Below are positions 1 to 5,095 of a DNA stretch of 5,115 bases, piece by piece. Both the position numbers and the translations under genes were made by a program. The first letter of the stretch is position 1. Each line of letters begins with the position of its first letter. This stretch comes from Bacillota bacterium (lineage in GTDB: Bacteria > Bacillota > Clostridia > Tissierellales > Sedimentibacteraceae). The DNA lies in contig JAFACY010000257.1 of assembly GCA_023425285.1 (NCBI GenBank), forward strand, positions 1 through 5,115. The letters are read 5' to 3'. The notes below the pieces were generated by a model. The model made no database searches. It had not been told where the DNA came from and saw only the letters and a program-made list of their open reading frames with translations.

Positions 1-2
1 CA

Positions 3-131
3 TATCTGGAAGTAATATTTGCAATTAAAAGAGATGTTAAAATATTATTTGAACATAATTCATCCTTAATAACTAAAGATGAATTGATGAATTGCTATAA
101 ATGGGTTGAATCTATACAAAATAGTTTTTAA
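3..131 (+). CDS. C-terminal end of an unrecognised protein (partial)
   Basis: An open frame enters from the left edge and runs 42 codons to a TAA at 129-131. The other two forward frames hit stops within the first 30 bases. The residues are mixed hydrophobic, charged and aromatic (it ends ...NCYKWVESIQNSF), with no membrane segment or catalytic motif. I do not recognise the family. It is convergent with the gene at 190-588 and is followed within about 5 bases by a strong hairpin, which fits a true gene end. The fragment is too short to exclude chance, so the gene call rests mainly on its position before the terminator. Confidence 0.45.
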   Translation, partial: YLEVIFAIKRDVKILFEHNSSLITKDELMNCYKWVESIQNSF

Positions 132-135
132 AAAA

Positions 136-168
136 ATAAGTCCGTCGATTTTTTATCGACGGACTTAT
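136..168 (-). terminator. Rho-independent terminator, mainly for the minus-strand gene
   Basis: A perfect 14-bp stem (136-149 with 155-168, arm ATAAGTCCGTCGAT) closes a five-base T loop. Read on the minus strand, the stem is followed by a T-rich run (complement of the A tract at 129-136), the classic intrinsic terminator for the gene ending at 190. Read on the plus strand, the A tract precedes the stem and only TTAT follows, so termination of the left-edge gene would be weaker. It probably serves both converging genes. Confidence 0.9.
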
Positions 169-189
169 ACAATCACGGTGATATCATAT

Positions 190-588
190 TTACATAAGAT
201 TGGTGATGTAGTAAACAGCGTTTGGAGCAATAAGATGTAAAAGTGTCAGCAGTATTGTTATAAGCGCTGCCCGCTTATGCCATTTGAAAAATACAGCCTT
301 TTTTGTTCTGAAAAAAGCACCTCCCAGCACAACGGTTATGAGAACCATGGTACCTACGAATGTGCCCGTATGTAAACGAGGGGCACCCAAGGCCATGTAG
401 CCATGCACGAGAGTAATCAGCAACAGACAGATACCAAGGGGTTTATGTACTGCACGTGCTGTCTTCATCAGCTGTGTGGAAGCAATTTTCTTATCAGGAA
501 AAAGCAATTTACTTATGCGTCTCAGCCAGTAAGGAGATGTGACGACAATAATCAGGACCACATTTATAATACCAAGTATTTTATACAA
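190..588 (-). CDS. Small four-helix bis-heme membrane protein, ferric-reductase/cytochrome b-like
   Basis: This is a 132-residue, almost wholly membrane protein. Four hydrophobic segments lie at about residues 4-22, 48-68, 75-93 and 104-127. Helices 2 and 4 each carry a histidine pair with identical spacing, H48-X13-H62 and H104-X13-H118. In ferric reductases and NADPH-oxidase-type cytochromes b this pattern binds two stacked b hemes across the membrane. The positively charged loops (RRISK...KK, and RTKK...KWHKR) lie between helices 1-2 and 3-4. This puts the H48/H104 heme near the cytoplasm and the H62/H118 heme near the outside. There is no flavin or NAD domain, so it would need a partner to supply electrons. 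The start is TTG, chosen because an AGGAG site ends seven bases before it and the first internal ATG (M41) would remove helix 1. The exact family and the electron partners are inferred. Confidence 0.8.
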   Translation of the reverse strand: MYKILGIINVVLIIVVTSPYWLRRISKLLFPDKKIASTQLMKTARAVHKPLGICLLLITLVHGYMALGAPRLHTGTFVGTMVLITVVLGGAFFRTKKAVFFKWHKRAALITILLTLLHLIAPNAVYYITNLM

Positions 589-595
589 TATATCA

Positions 596-600
596 CTCCT
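596..600 (-). promoter_or_regulatory. Ribosome binding site that fixes the TTG start at 588
   Basis: The minus strand reads AGGAG, then seven bases, then TTG. No ATG lies close by in this frame, so this site decides the start of the four-helix membrane protein. Confidence 0.75.
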
Positions 601-611
601 TTGCTACAATA

Positions 612-626
612 GATTTATGATAAATC
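612..626 (-). promoter_or_regulatory. Perfect 7-1-7 palindrome upstream of the membrane cytochrome gene
   Basis: GATTTAT-G-ATAAATC is a perfect inverted repeat with one central base. It lies 11 bases upstream of the ribosome binding site of the gene at 190-588. A 7-1-7 geometry is typical of Fur, PerR and Zur operators, but the half-site matches the Fur consensus TGATAAT at only three of seven positions. It is best called a candidate operator of unknown regulator. AT-rich palindromes also arise by chance. Confidence 0.3.
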
Positions 627-648
627 ACCGTAGAAAGCACTACGATGT

Positions 649-676
649 ATCATACTTGTTGTTTAAGCCATAATAA
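649..676 (-). promoter_or_regulatory. Weak candidate promoter spanning the left end of the insertion sequence
   Basis: On the minus strand TATGAT (654-649) is a good -10 hexamer. TTATTA (676-671) is a poor -35, 16 bases upstream. If the insertion sequence begins near 655, the -10 belongs to the host flank and the -35 to the element, making a hybrid outward promoter for the gene at 190-588. The -35 matches TTGACA at only three positions, so confidence is low. Confidence 0.2.
661..671 (+). repeat. Left subterminal inverted repeat of the insertion sequence
   Basis: GTTTAAGCCAT matches the reverse complement of 2259-2269 (GTTTAAGCTAT) at 10 of 11 positions, with the first eight exact. It sits a few bases inside the proposed left end, as in IS1111-group elements. 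Confidence 0.5.
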
Positions 677-706
677 GAAGGTAATTGGTCTGACGACACT
701 CCTTTT

Positions 707-800
707 GGACTTGGCGTCCGCAATTGAAACAGTCAGCCATCCTCTTGTTGTGGCATTCGATTAGAGCAGGTAGTTCCGCTCCTTATGGGCGCGTCCGCGT
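707..800 (+). other. Structured leader upstream of the transposase (possible RNA)
   Basis: Several hairpins can be drawn. They are GGAC/GTCC at 707-719, a stem of 722-728 with 756-762 (one G-U pair) enclosing GCCA/TGGC at 736-739 and 751-754, GAGC(A)GG/CCGCTC at 764-781, and a 4-bp hairpin at 789-800. The octamer GCGTCCGC occurs at both 714-721 and 791-798. In IS110-group elements the bridge RNA lies in this upstream position, so this could be that RNA. It could also be a regulatory leader for the transposase, or mere folding potential. The downstream region folds more convincingly, so I rank this second. Confidence 0.35.
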
Positions 801-803
801 AAC

Positions 804-833
804 TTAGCAAATAGAATAGGCAATAAGTATAAC
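804..833 (+). promoter_or_regulatory. Candidate promoter of the transposase
   Basis: TTAGCA (804-809) and TATAAC (828-833) lie 18 bases apart, matching the -35 consensus at four positions and the -10 at five. Transcription would start about 35 bases before the transposase ATG. If this promoter is used, the folded leader at 707-800 would not be part of the transposase mRNA. Confidence 0.35.
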
Positions 834-863
834 GATGGTCACTGATTACAAATTCTATTTTAC

Positions 864-869
864 GAGGTG
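864..869 (+). promoter_or_regulatory. Ribosome binding site of the transposase
   Basis: GAGGTG ends five bases before the ATG at 875. It supports that start, which also puts the conserved GIDVSK motif right at the N-terminus, as is usual for the family. Confidence 0.75.
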
Positions 870-874
870 CTACT

Positions 875-2071
875 ATGAACGCTATAGGTATTGATGTCTC
901 AAAAGGTAAAAGCAAAATTGCCATTATACGACCTTTTGGAGAAATCATTGCAAAACCTTTTGACATTGCTCATCATCCTGATCAGTTGGAAGAACTCGCC
1001 CAATATATCCATTCTCTTGACGGTGAATCAAGAGTTGTAATGGAACATACAGGGAAATATTCCGAGCCTATTGCCAACTTTCTCTGCAATGCCGGTATTT
1101 TTGTCTGTATGGTAAATGCCAAACTTATACACGATTATGGCGGTGATACCATTCGCCGTGTAAAAACTGACAAGGTCGATGCTTTGAAAATCGCAGGATA
1201 TTGTCTTGACAAATGGACAAAACTTTCACCATTTGAGCCGACTGACGAATATCGCAAGATTCTTAAAACTTACAATCGTCAACTTAGCGAATACACCAAA
1301 ATCAAAACTATGTTGAAAAACAATCTTATTTCGCTGCTCGACCAAACATTCCCCGCAGCGAATGAATTATTTTCAAGTCCTGCACGTGAAAAAGACGGTC
1401 ATGAAAAATGGATTGATTTTATTTTGGCTTTTCCTCATTGCCATTGTGTAGCTTCGCTTTCCAAACAAAAATTTACAACCAAATACGAGAAATGGTGCCG
1501 TAAAAACGGATATAATTTTTGTCTTCATAAAGCAGAACACGTTTATTCTGCTGCTCTTAATTGTTTGCCAACTTTGCCGAATAATGATTTTGCAAAAACT
1601 CTCATTATACAAACGGTGAATCAACTTAATCATCTTTGTGAAACTATTGCCGTTGTCAAGTCTGAAATGAGCAAAATTGCTTCTGCACTTCCGGAGTATG
1701 GCACGGTCATTGCGATGCATGGTGTCGGTAAAACTTTAGCTCCACAGCTTATCGCTGAAATCGGTGATATTCGCTGCTATCCCAAACGCTCATCGTTAGC
1801 ACGGTTTGCGGGAATTGAACCGCCTGAAAATCAATCAGGAATCTACAATCAACACTCCAGGCGTATTTCAAAGCAGGGTTCTCCTCACCTCAGAAAAGCA
1901 CTATTTCAGGTGATGTGCTGCGTTTTGCAGCTTGCTCACGAACATGAACCAACTTTTCAATTTATTGACCGAAAACGCTCTGAGGGCAAACCGTATAAAG
2001 TTTATATGATTGCAGGCGCTAACAAATTTTTGCGTATTTACTATGCTCGCGTCAATGAATGTTACATTTAA
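875..2071 (+). CDS. IS110-family transposase (DEDD/serine recombinase)
   Basis: This 398-residue recombinase excises and inserts its own element, in this family guided by a bridge RNA. The N-terminal RuvC-like DEDD domain is intact. It has D7 in GIDVSK, E57 in VVMEHTGKY, and D99 and D102 in VKTDKVDALKIA. A long, mostly helical middle section (about 125-270) follows. The C-terminal Transposase_20 (IS116/IS110/IS902) domain covers about 272-355, with GVGKTLAPQLIAEIGD and then SLARFAGIEP. The nucleophile serine is most likely S321 in QSGIYNQHSRRISKQG, judged by position relative to family members; S328 is less likely. The frame is unbroken, all catalytic residues are present and the stop is a natural end after FLRIYYARV, so the element may be active. 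It is longer than well-studied members such as IS621 (about 326 residues), mainly in the middle section. Confidence 0.97.
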   Translation: MNAIGIDVSKGKSKIAIIRPFGEIIAKPFDIAHHPDQLEELAQYIHSLDGESRVVMEHTGKYSEPIANFLCNAGIFVCMVNAKLIHDYGGDTIRRVKTDKVDALKIAGYCLDKWTKLSPFEPTDEYRKILKTYNRQLSEYTKIKTMLKNNLISLLDQTFPAANELFSSPAREKDGHEKWIDFILAFPHCHCVASLSKQKFTTKYEKWCRKNGYNFCLHKAEHVYSAALNCLPTLPNNDFAKTLIIQTVNQLNHLCETIAVVKSEMSKIASALPEYGTVIAMHGVGKTLAPQLIAEIGDIRCYPKRSSLARFAGIEPPENQSGIYNQHSRRISKQGSPHLRKALFQVMCCVLQLAHEHEPTFQFIDRKRSEGKPYKVYMIAGANKFLRIYYARVNECYI

Positions 2072-2090
2072 ATGCATAAGTGGTCTGAAA

Positions 2091-2250
2091 ATCGGTAATA
2101 ATACAAGTGTCTGCAAGCAGGATAGGGCTACGGTGGAGACCGACCTGAGCGGCTATGCAGATCGCAATACCGATAGCACAAAGACCGCCGCCCGCACTTC
2201 GTTGATACGGCTTACACGCCACTTATATCAGCTTGGGAGCGGTTTTTTCG
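2091..2250 (+). ncRNA. Putative bridge RNA of the insertion sequence
   Basis: Two consecutive long hairpins with internal loops can be drawn. Hairpin 1 pairs 2091-2097 (ATCGGTA) with 2168-2174, 2111-2115 (CTGCA) with 2156-2160, 2123-2125 with 2153-2155, 2127-2129 with 2148-2150, and CGGT/ACCG around a GGAG loop at 2131-2142. Hairpin 2 pairs 2180-2188 with 2239-2247, 2191-2193 with 2235-2237, 2201-2207 with 2226-2232, and GGC/GCC around TTACAC at 2209-2220. It runs into six Ts (2243-2248), a plausible transcript end. Bridge RNAs of IS110-family elements have just this kind of two-loop layout, one loop for target and one for donor. In the IS1111 group they lie 3' of the recombinase gene. The fold is seen by eye only, the 5' end is uncertain and no promoter is obvious. 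Guide loops are not established. Confidence 0.5.
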
Positions 2251-2258
2251 TTGTCCTA

Positions 2259-2269
2259 ATAGCTTAAAC
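2259..2269 (-). repeat. Right subterminal inverted repeat of the insertion sequence
   Basis: ATAGCTTAAAC is the inverted partner of 661-671 (10 of 11 positions). It lies about ten bases beyond the T run that ends the putative bridge RNA. Confidence 0.5.
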
Positions 2270-2270
2270 T

Positions 2271-2431
2271 CATCGGGTTGCGTTCAAAAGCGATAAACTC
2301 CGACGCGCAGCGTCGCATATGCAATTTCCCTTGGGTCTGTTTTGTATTGCTTATTTTCTGTTGTTGCTTATACCCACAAATTTCCTGAAAGTATTTTCGT
2401 TTTGGGTCTTGACCTTTATTAGCAGGTTTCG
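2271..2431. other. Intergenic flank with a short palindrome, no gene seen
   Basis: This stretch lies between the proposed right end of the insertion sequence and the stop of the b5-like gene. It holds a GC-rich inverted repeat, CGACGC-GCA-GCGTCG (2301-2315). It also has the heptamer TAAACTC at 2294-2300, also found at 2265-2271 at the element end, and TTGCTTAT twice (2347-2354 and 2364-2371). I see no hairpin followed by a T run on the minus strand. Transcripts of the b5-like gene may therefore run into the insertion sequence antisense to the transposase. Part of this stretch could still belong to the element. Confidence 0.4.
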
Positions 2432-2776
2432 TTATTCCACTATTTTTCCTACTACAGGCATTCTTGAAAGCACGGATATGCCGTGAGGGGATTGATTTTT
2501 TATTATATCCGTAAGATCCTGTCCGGCGTAATGCCCGTTATGCTCTCCATTTTTCCATCTTGAGCTTCCGCTCACATCATAAATAATACCGTCAACGGCG
2601 ATATATGCCGGATTTCCGTCCTTTCCGTTATAAGTGGCAAGTTCTTCAAGAGTCAGTTCAAGTTGAGGATTATCAGAAGGATTAGGTGCAGCATTTTCTG
2701 CTGCTTTTGGGCTGCATCCGATACTTGTCAGTAAAATCAAAATAATAACGATTGTAATACCCAAATATTTTTTCAT
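2432..2776 (-). CDS. Cytochrome b5-like heme-binding lipoprotein
   Basis: This 114-residue exported protein is predicted to hang from the outer face of the membrane by a lipid and carry one heme. Residues 1-20 form a lipoprotein signal (MKKYLGITIVIILILL) ending in the lipobox TSIG-C21. A Pro/Asn/Ala-rich tether spans about 22-38. The cytochrome b5-like fold (about 41-110) opens LTLEELATYNGKDGNPAYIA and continues VDGIIYDVSGSSRW. H79 or H82 in the GEHNGHYAG segment and H98 in SPHG are the likely axial heme ligands. The start is the ATG at 2776 because it begins a proper lipoprotein signal behind a strong AAGGAAGG site. A longer open frame back to 2872 would add 32 residues and bury the signal. 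Before the insertion, the next gene on this strand was the bis-heme membrane protein at 190-588, a plausible redox partner. The domain assignment is firm; the electron donor and acceptor are unknown. Confidence 0.88.
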   Translation of the reverse strand: MKKYLGITIVIILILLTSIGCSPKAAENAAPNPSDNPQLELTLEELATYNGKDGNPAYIAVDGIIYDVSGSSRWKNGEHNGHYAGQDLTDIIKNQSPHGISVLSRMPVVGKIVE

Positions 2777-2784
2777 AATAGATT

Positions 2785-2796
2785 CCTTCCTTCCTT
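2785..2796 (-). promoter_or_regulatory. Ribosome binding site deciding the lipoprotein start
   Basis: The minus strand reads AAGGAAGGAAGG, ending eight bases before the ATG at 2776. The tandem repeat of the site is unusual. It supports the shorter, lipoprotein form over the longer open frame that begins at 2872. Confidence 0.7.
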
Positions 2797-2800
2797 TAAT

Positions 2801-2815
2801 AATGTACCTTACATT
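2801..2815 (-). promoter_or_regulatory. Inverted repeat in the leader of the b5-like gene
   Basis: AATGTA-CCT-TACATT is a perfect 6-3-6 inverted repeat, five bases upstream of the ribosome binding site at 2785-2796. It could be an operator or a small mRNA hairpin affecting translation. It does not match a regulator I can name and differs from the palindrome upstream of the membrane cytochrome gene. Confidence 0.3.
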
Positions 2816-2842
2816 TATCAATATATTCAACCTCTTTCGATA

Positions 2843-2851
2843 TTTATACCA
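2843..2851 (-). promoter_or_regulatory. Candidate extended -10 promoter of the b5-like gene
   Basis: The minus strand reads TGGTATAAA, a TGn extension plus a near-consensus -10. No good -35 lies at 16-18 bases; TTGAGC is only 14 bases upstream. A start near 2836 would give a leader of about 60 bases containing the inverted repeat at 2801-2815. A separate promoter is needed here because a terminator precedes it. Confidence 0.4.
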
Positions 2852-2870
2852 TATTATCTCCTGCTCAAAC

Positions 2871-2910
2871 AAAAAATCAAGGAAAACCCTGACAGGATTT
2901 TCCCTTGATT
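2871..2910 (-). terminator. Rho-independent terminator of the transglutaminase-like gene
   Basis: On the minus strand the hairpin pairs AATCAAGG (2903-2910) with CCTTGATT (2875-2882), one base is bulged, and AAAA/TTTT and CCT/AGG follow around a short loop at about 2891-2893. A run of six Ts (2876-2871) comes next. The stem overlaps the last bases of the stop codon at 2909-2911, so the gene ends directly in its terminator. This separates it transcriptionally from the b5-like gene. Confidence 0.88.
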
Positions 2911-5095
2911 ATGCCGTGTATTTATGAAAATAATATTTAATGGTACCCAGATGATTTTTCAATTGTTCTTCAAGTATACTTCTGTAATCTGTAAATTTCT
3001 GTATTTCATCATCACCGGGCATGATATCTCCATATTTATTTTTTACAAATATGTCTGTAAGCTCTTTTAATCTATCAAATTGATGTTCCATCCTGACGGA
3101 ATACTCGTAATATGTTTCACCATAATCCATGGGATAACCCAAGACTTCAATTGTTTTTAATATCCTTTGATAAATTTCAATTATTTTTTCATTATCAGGC
3201 ATAGCATCAATATGCTGCTCGTTTTTTCTGTATTTAAATACCTTGATTAGTACAGGAACCATTGCTGTAAGAAGCATTAATCCTATCATATAAAATATAA
3301 TATTCTGAGGAGATACAGAACGTCCGGTTGAGCTCTCATTTTCTGTGCTATCTGAATTCTCGCTGTCATTTGCAGCAGTATCCTGGTTGTCCGGGAGGGC
3401 TTCTTCTTTTTCTGTCTCATTATCTTCTTTCTCAATATCTGTTTCGTCACTCGGTTCGTCTGCCGGTGCTTCTTCTTTGTTTTCACTGCCCAAGCTGTCA
3501 TACCTGCTTCTGTTTTCTGACGGATAGGAGGCTGTGGGCTCAAAAGTAATCCACCCGACGGGTTCAATATATGCTTCCACCCATGCGTGCGCATTGCTTT
3601 GTCTCACCTCATATACACCGTCGTATGAGGACTCATGTGACACATATCCCTCAACATATCTGCTGGGAATTCCCTCTAGTCTCAGGAATATTGCCATGGC
3701 AGTTGCGTAGTAGGTACAATATCCGGCTTTTTCCTCGAAGAGAAAATAATCTATAAATTCATGACCATAAGGGACTACAGAGGTATCTAACGTATAGGTA
3801 TAATTATTTCTCAGATATGATTCAAATGCTACGGCTTTTTCATAGTTTCCTTCTATTCCGGTTATAATCTCATCCTTAAGGTCTATAGTACGCTGTGTTA
3901 TTTTGTCCATCGGCACATCCAGATAATCCCCGATATTGCTCAGATTATTGTATGAATTATTAATCCCTGTGTTCAACGATTCGTAATATGATGGTGTGCT
4001 GAGAAATGTTACAGTATATTCCTCCCCATTATATATGCCTCCGGGGATTTCTATTATATGATCCATGCTCACGGAAATTTTATCCTTACTTTCGGCATGA
4101 ACATCAATTGTTCTGTAAGGGCTGAACAATGTAGTAGATGTATAATTTACAAATTGCACTTTCACGGTTTCTTCATTATAGTAATCCATTTCATCCGGAG
4201 TTATATTATTGAGAGCATTTCCTAAAGGATATTCCGTATTACCTGTCTCCAAGGTTTGCCACATGCTCCCGTTATAGTTGTGTCTTACGGTGCCGCGCAG
4301 ATAAGTGGGTTTATCTGCATACACATACATGATAAGGTTCTCGCCGGAAGAAACCGGACCTCCCAGAACGGATAGATTCTGTTGAAATCCTGTGGTCGAA
4401 AAATTGAATCTGCTGACCATGTCATTGTATTCATTATTAATGAGACGCAAATAGTGATTTTCGGGCAGCATAGAATTTATTTTACTTTCCATCCATAACC
4501 AGCGCGTATGGTTGGGAGTCTTAGGCATCAGCAACGCAATTATTATGATCAATGCACCGTAAATTAAAGATACCTTATGCCATGAGGACGTCATTTCAGA
4601 AAAATTATGATCAGATGATGTAGTCGTCATGTGTGCTTCTTTCTCAAATTTTAACTGTCCGTAGATTACCAGGTATGAAAATAAAAAAACAGCCAGAGCA
4701 GAATATGTATGACGTATATTTACATACCAATAATATATGAACATAGGGATATACAAAAGCAACAGTGCCCATAAACCTCGCTTCAGTCTGAAAATTATAA
4801 ATGAAGTATAGATTGAATACACTGCAATTGTAATAATCCAGAAAGGAAGTATATTTTCTCTCATAATGAGCTTGTTCATAAACAGATGCTCATAAACATT
4901 GCTCAGTACCATCATGAGTTTTTCAAAATATATATGGCTTTGCGGTGCAATGTCGTCAGGAATAAATCTGCTGATTACAACGATAAAAAAAATAATATAA
5001 ATAAATACCCTGTTCTGAACAATGAGCTTTGCCGAAATTGCGACTGCAAATACTATGAGGATTTGACTTACCAATGATAAATCGAGAGTAAGCAT
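2909..5095 (-). CDS. Transglutaminase-like membrane protein of the YebA/TgpA type (N-terminus probably beyond the window)
   Basis: From the first ATG this is 728 residues. Six hydrophobic segments (about 9-28, 29-46, 84-103, 107-125, 130-146 and 175-191) precede a large extracytoplasmic region. That region holds a transglutaminase-like papain-fold domain (about 405-525), with C460 in EEKAGYCTYYATAMA, H503 in SNAHAWVEAY and E519 in GWITFEPT as the probable triad. The third position is Asp in many relatives. An acidic, Ser/Asn-rich linker (about 533-592), a seventh helix (about 598-620) and a cytoplasmic tail like the DUF4129 region complete it. The positive-inside rule places residues before helix 1 outside, so another helix should precede it. 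The frame is open to the window edge (codons SYLVGT before the ATG), and only a weak AGG lies before this ATG. The true start is therefore likely past position 5115. The substrate is unknown; relatives sit beside MoxR ATPase and DUF58 genes, which would lie outside this window. Confidence 0.9.
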   Translation of the reverse strand: MLTLDLSLVSQILIVFAVAISAKLIVQNRVFIYIIFFIVVISRFIPDDIAPQSHIYFEKLMMVLSNVYEHLFMNKLIMRENILPFWIITIAVYSIYTSFIIFRLKRGLWALLLLYIPMFIYYWYVNIRHTYSALAVFLFSYLVIYGQLKFEKEAHMTTTSSDHNFSEMTSSWHKVSLIYGALIIIIALLMPKTPNHTRWLWMESKINSMLPENHYLRLINNEYNDMVSRFNFSTTGFQQNLSVLGGPVSSGENLIMYVYADKPTYLRGTVRHNYNGSMWQTLETGNTEYPLGNALNNITPDEMDYYNEETVKVQFVNYTSTTLFSPYRTIDVHAESKDKISVSMDHIIEIPGGIYNGEEYTVTFLSTPSYYESLNTGINNSYNNLSNIGDYLDVPMDKITQRTIDLKDEIITGIEGNYEKAVAFESYLRNNYTYTLDTSVVPYGHEFIDYFLFEEKAGYCTYYATAMAIFLRLEGIPSRYVEGYVSHESSYDGVYEVRQSNAHAWVEAYIEPVGWITFEPTASYPSENRSRYDSLGSENKEEAPADEPSDETDIEKEDNETEKEEALPDNQDTAANDSENSDSTENESSTGRSVSPQNIIFYMIGLMLLTAMVPVLIKVFKYRKNEQHIDAMPDNEKIIEIYQRILKTIEVLGYPMDYGETYYEYSVRMEHQFDRLKELTDIFVKNKYGDIMPGDDEIQKFTDYRSILEEQLKNHLGTIKYYFHKYTA

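Larger units (their letters stand above)
655..2270 (+). mobile_element. IS110-family insertion sequence, probably IS1111 group
   Basis: The element carries one transposase gene of the DEDD/serine (IS110) family. Inside its presumed ends lie short inverted repeats, GTTTAAGCCAT at 661-671 and ATAGCTTAAAC at 2259-2269, which match at 10 of 11 positions. Subterminal inverted repeats and a structured region 3' of the recombinase gene are hallmarks of the IS1111 group. ACT is present just outside both repeats (654-656 and 2268-2270), so a CT core dinucleotide is possible. No target duplication is expected for this family. It lies between two minus-strand heme-protein genes and interrupts neither. 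The ends are inferred: an alternative pair, marked by TGGTCTGA at 686-693 and 2081-2088, would give a shorter element of about 1.4 kb. Confidence 0.6.

Noticed and set aside
403..612. A 69-codon plus-strand frame opposite the membrane cytochrome gene
   Set aside because: It is antisense to a convincing four-helix heme protein and has no start signal.
733..966. A 77-codon minus-strand frame over the transposase leader
   Set aside because: It overlaps the transposase start and the folded leader, with no recognisable protein features.
1373..1720. A 115-codon minus-strand frame inside the transposase
   Set aside because: It is antisense to a fully intact transposase and has no family features or start signal.
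2010..2267. An 85-codon plus-strand open frame overlapping the transposase end
   Set aside because: It starts inside the transposase in another frame, runs through the folded RNA region and has no ribosome binding site or recognisable domain.
2400..2437. TTGACC at 2409-2414 as a -35 of an element-end promoter
   Set aside because: The hexamer 17 bases on (TTATTC) is a poor -10, and the inverted repeats place the element end about 140 bases earlier.
2777..2872. A longer N-terminus for the b5-like protein starting at 2872
   Set aside because: It would put 32 charged residues before a clear lipoprotein signal and ignore the strong ribosome binding site before the ATG at 2776.
3286..3594. Open frames on both strands over the acidic linker of the transglutaminase-like protein (such as 3286-3594 minus and 3328-3549 plus)
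   Set aside because: Biased codons of the low-complexity linker keep other frames open. The products are Lys/Arg- or Ser/Cys-rich with no motif.
4886..5077. A 63-codon plus-strand frame near the right edge
   Set aside because: It is antisense to the membrane segments of the transglutaminase-like protein and carries no domain.
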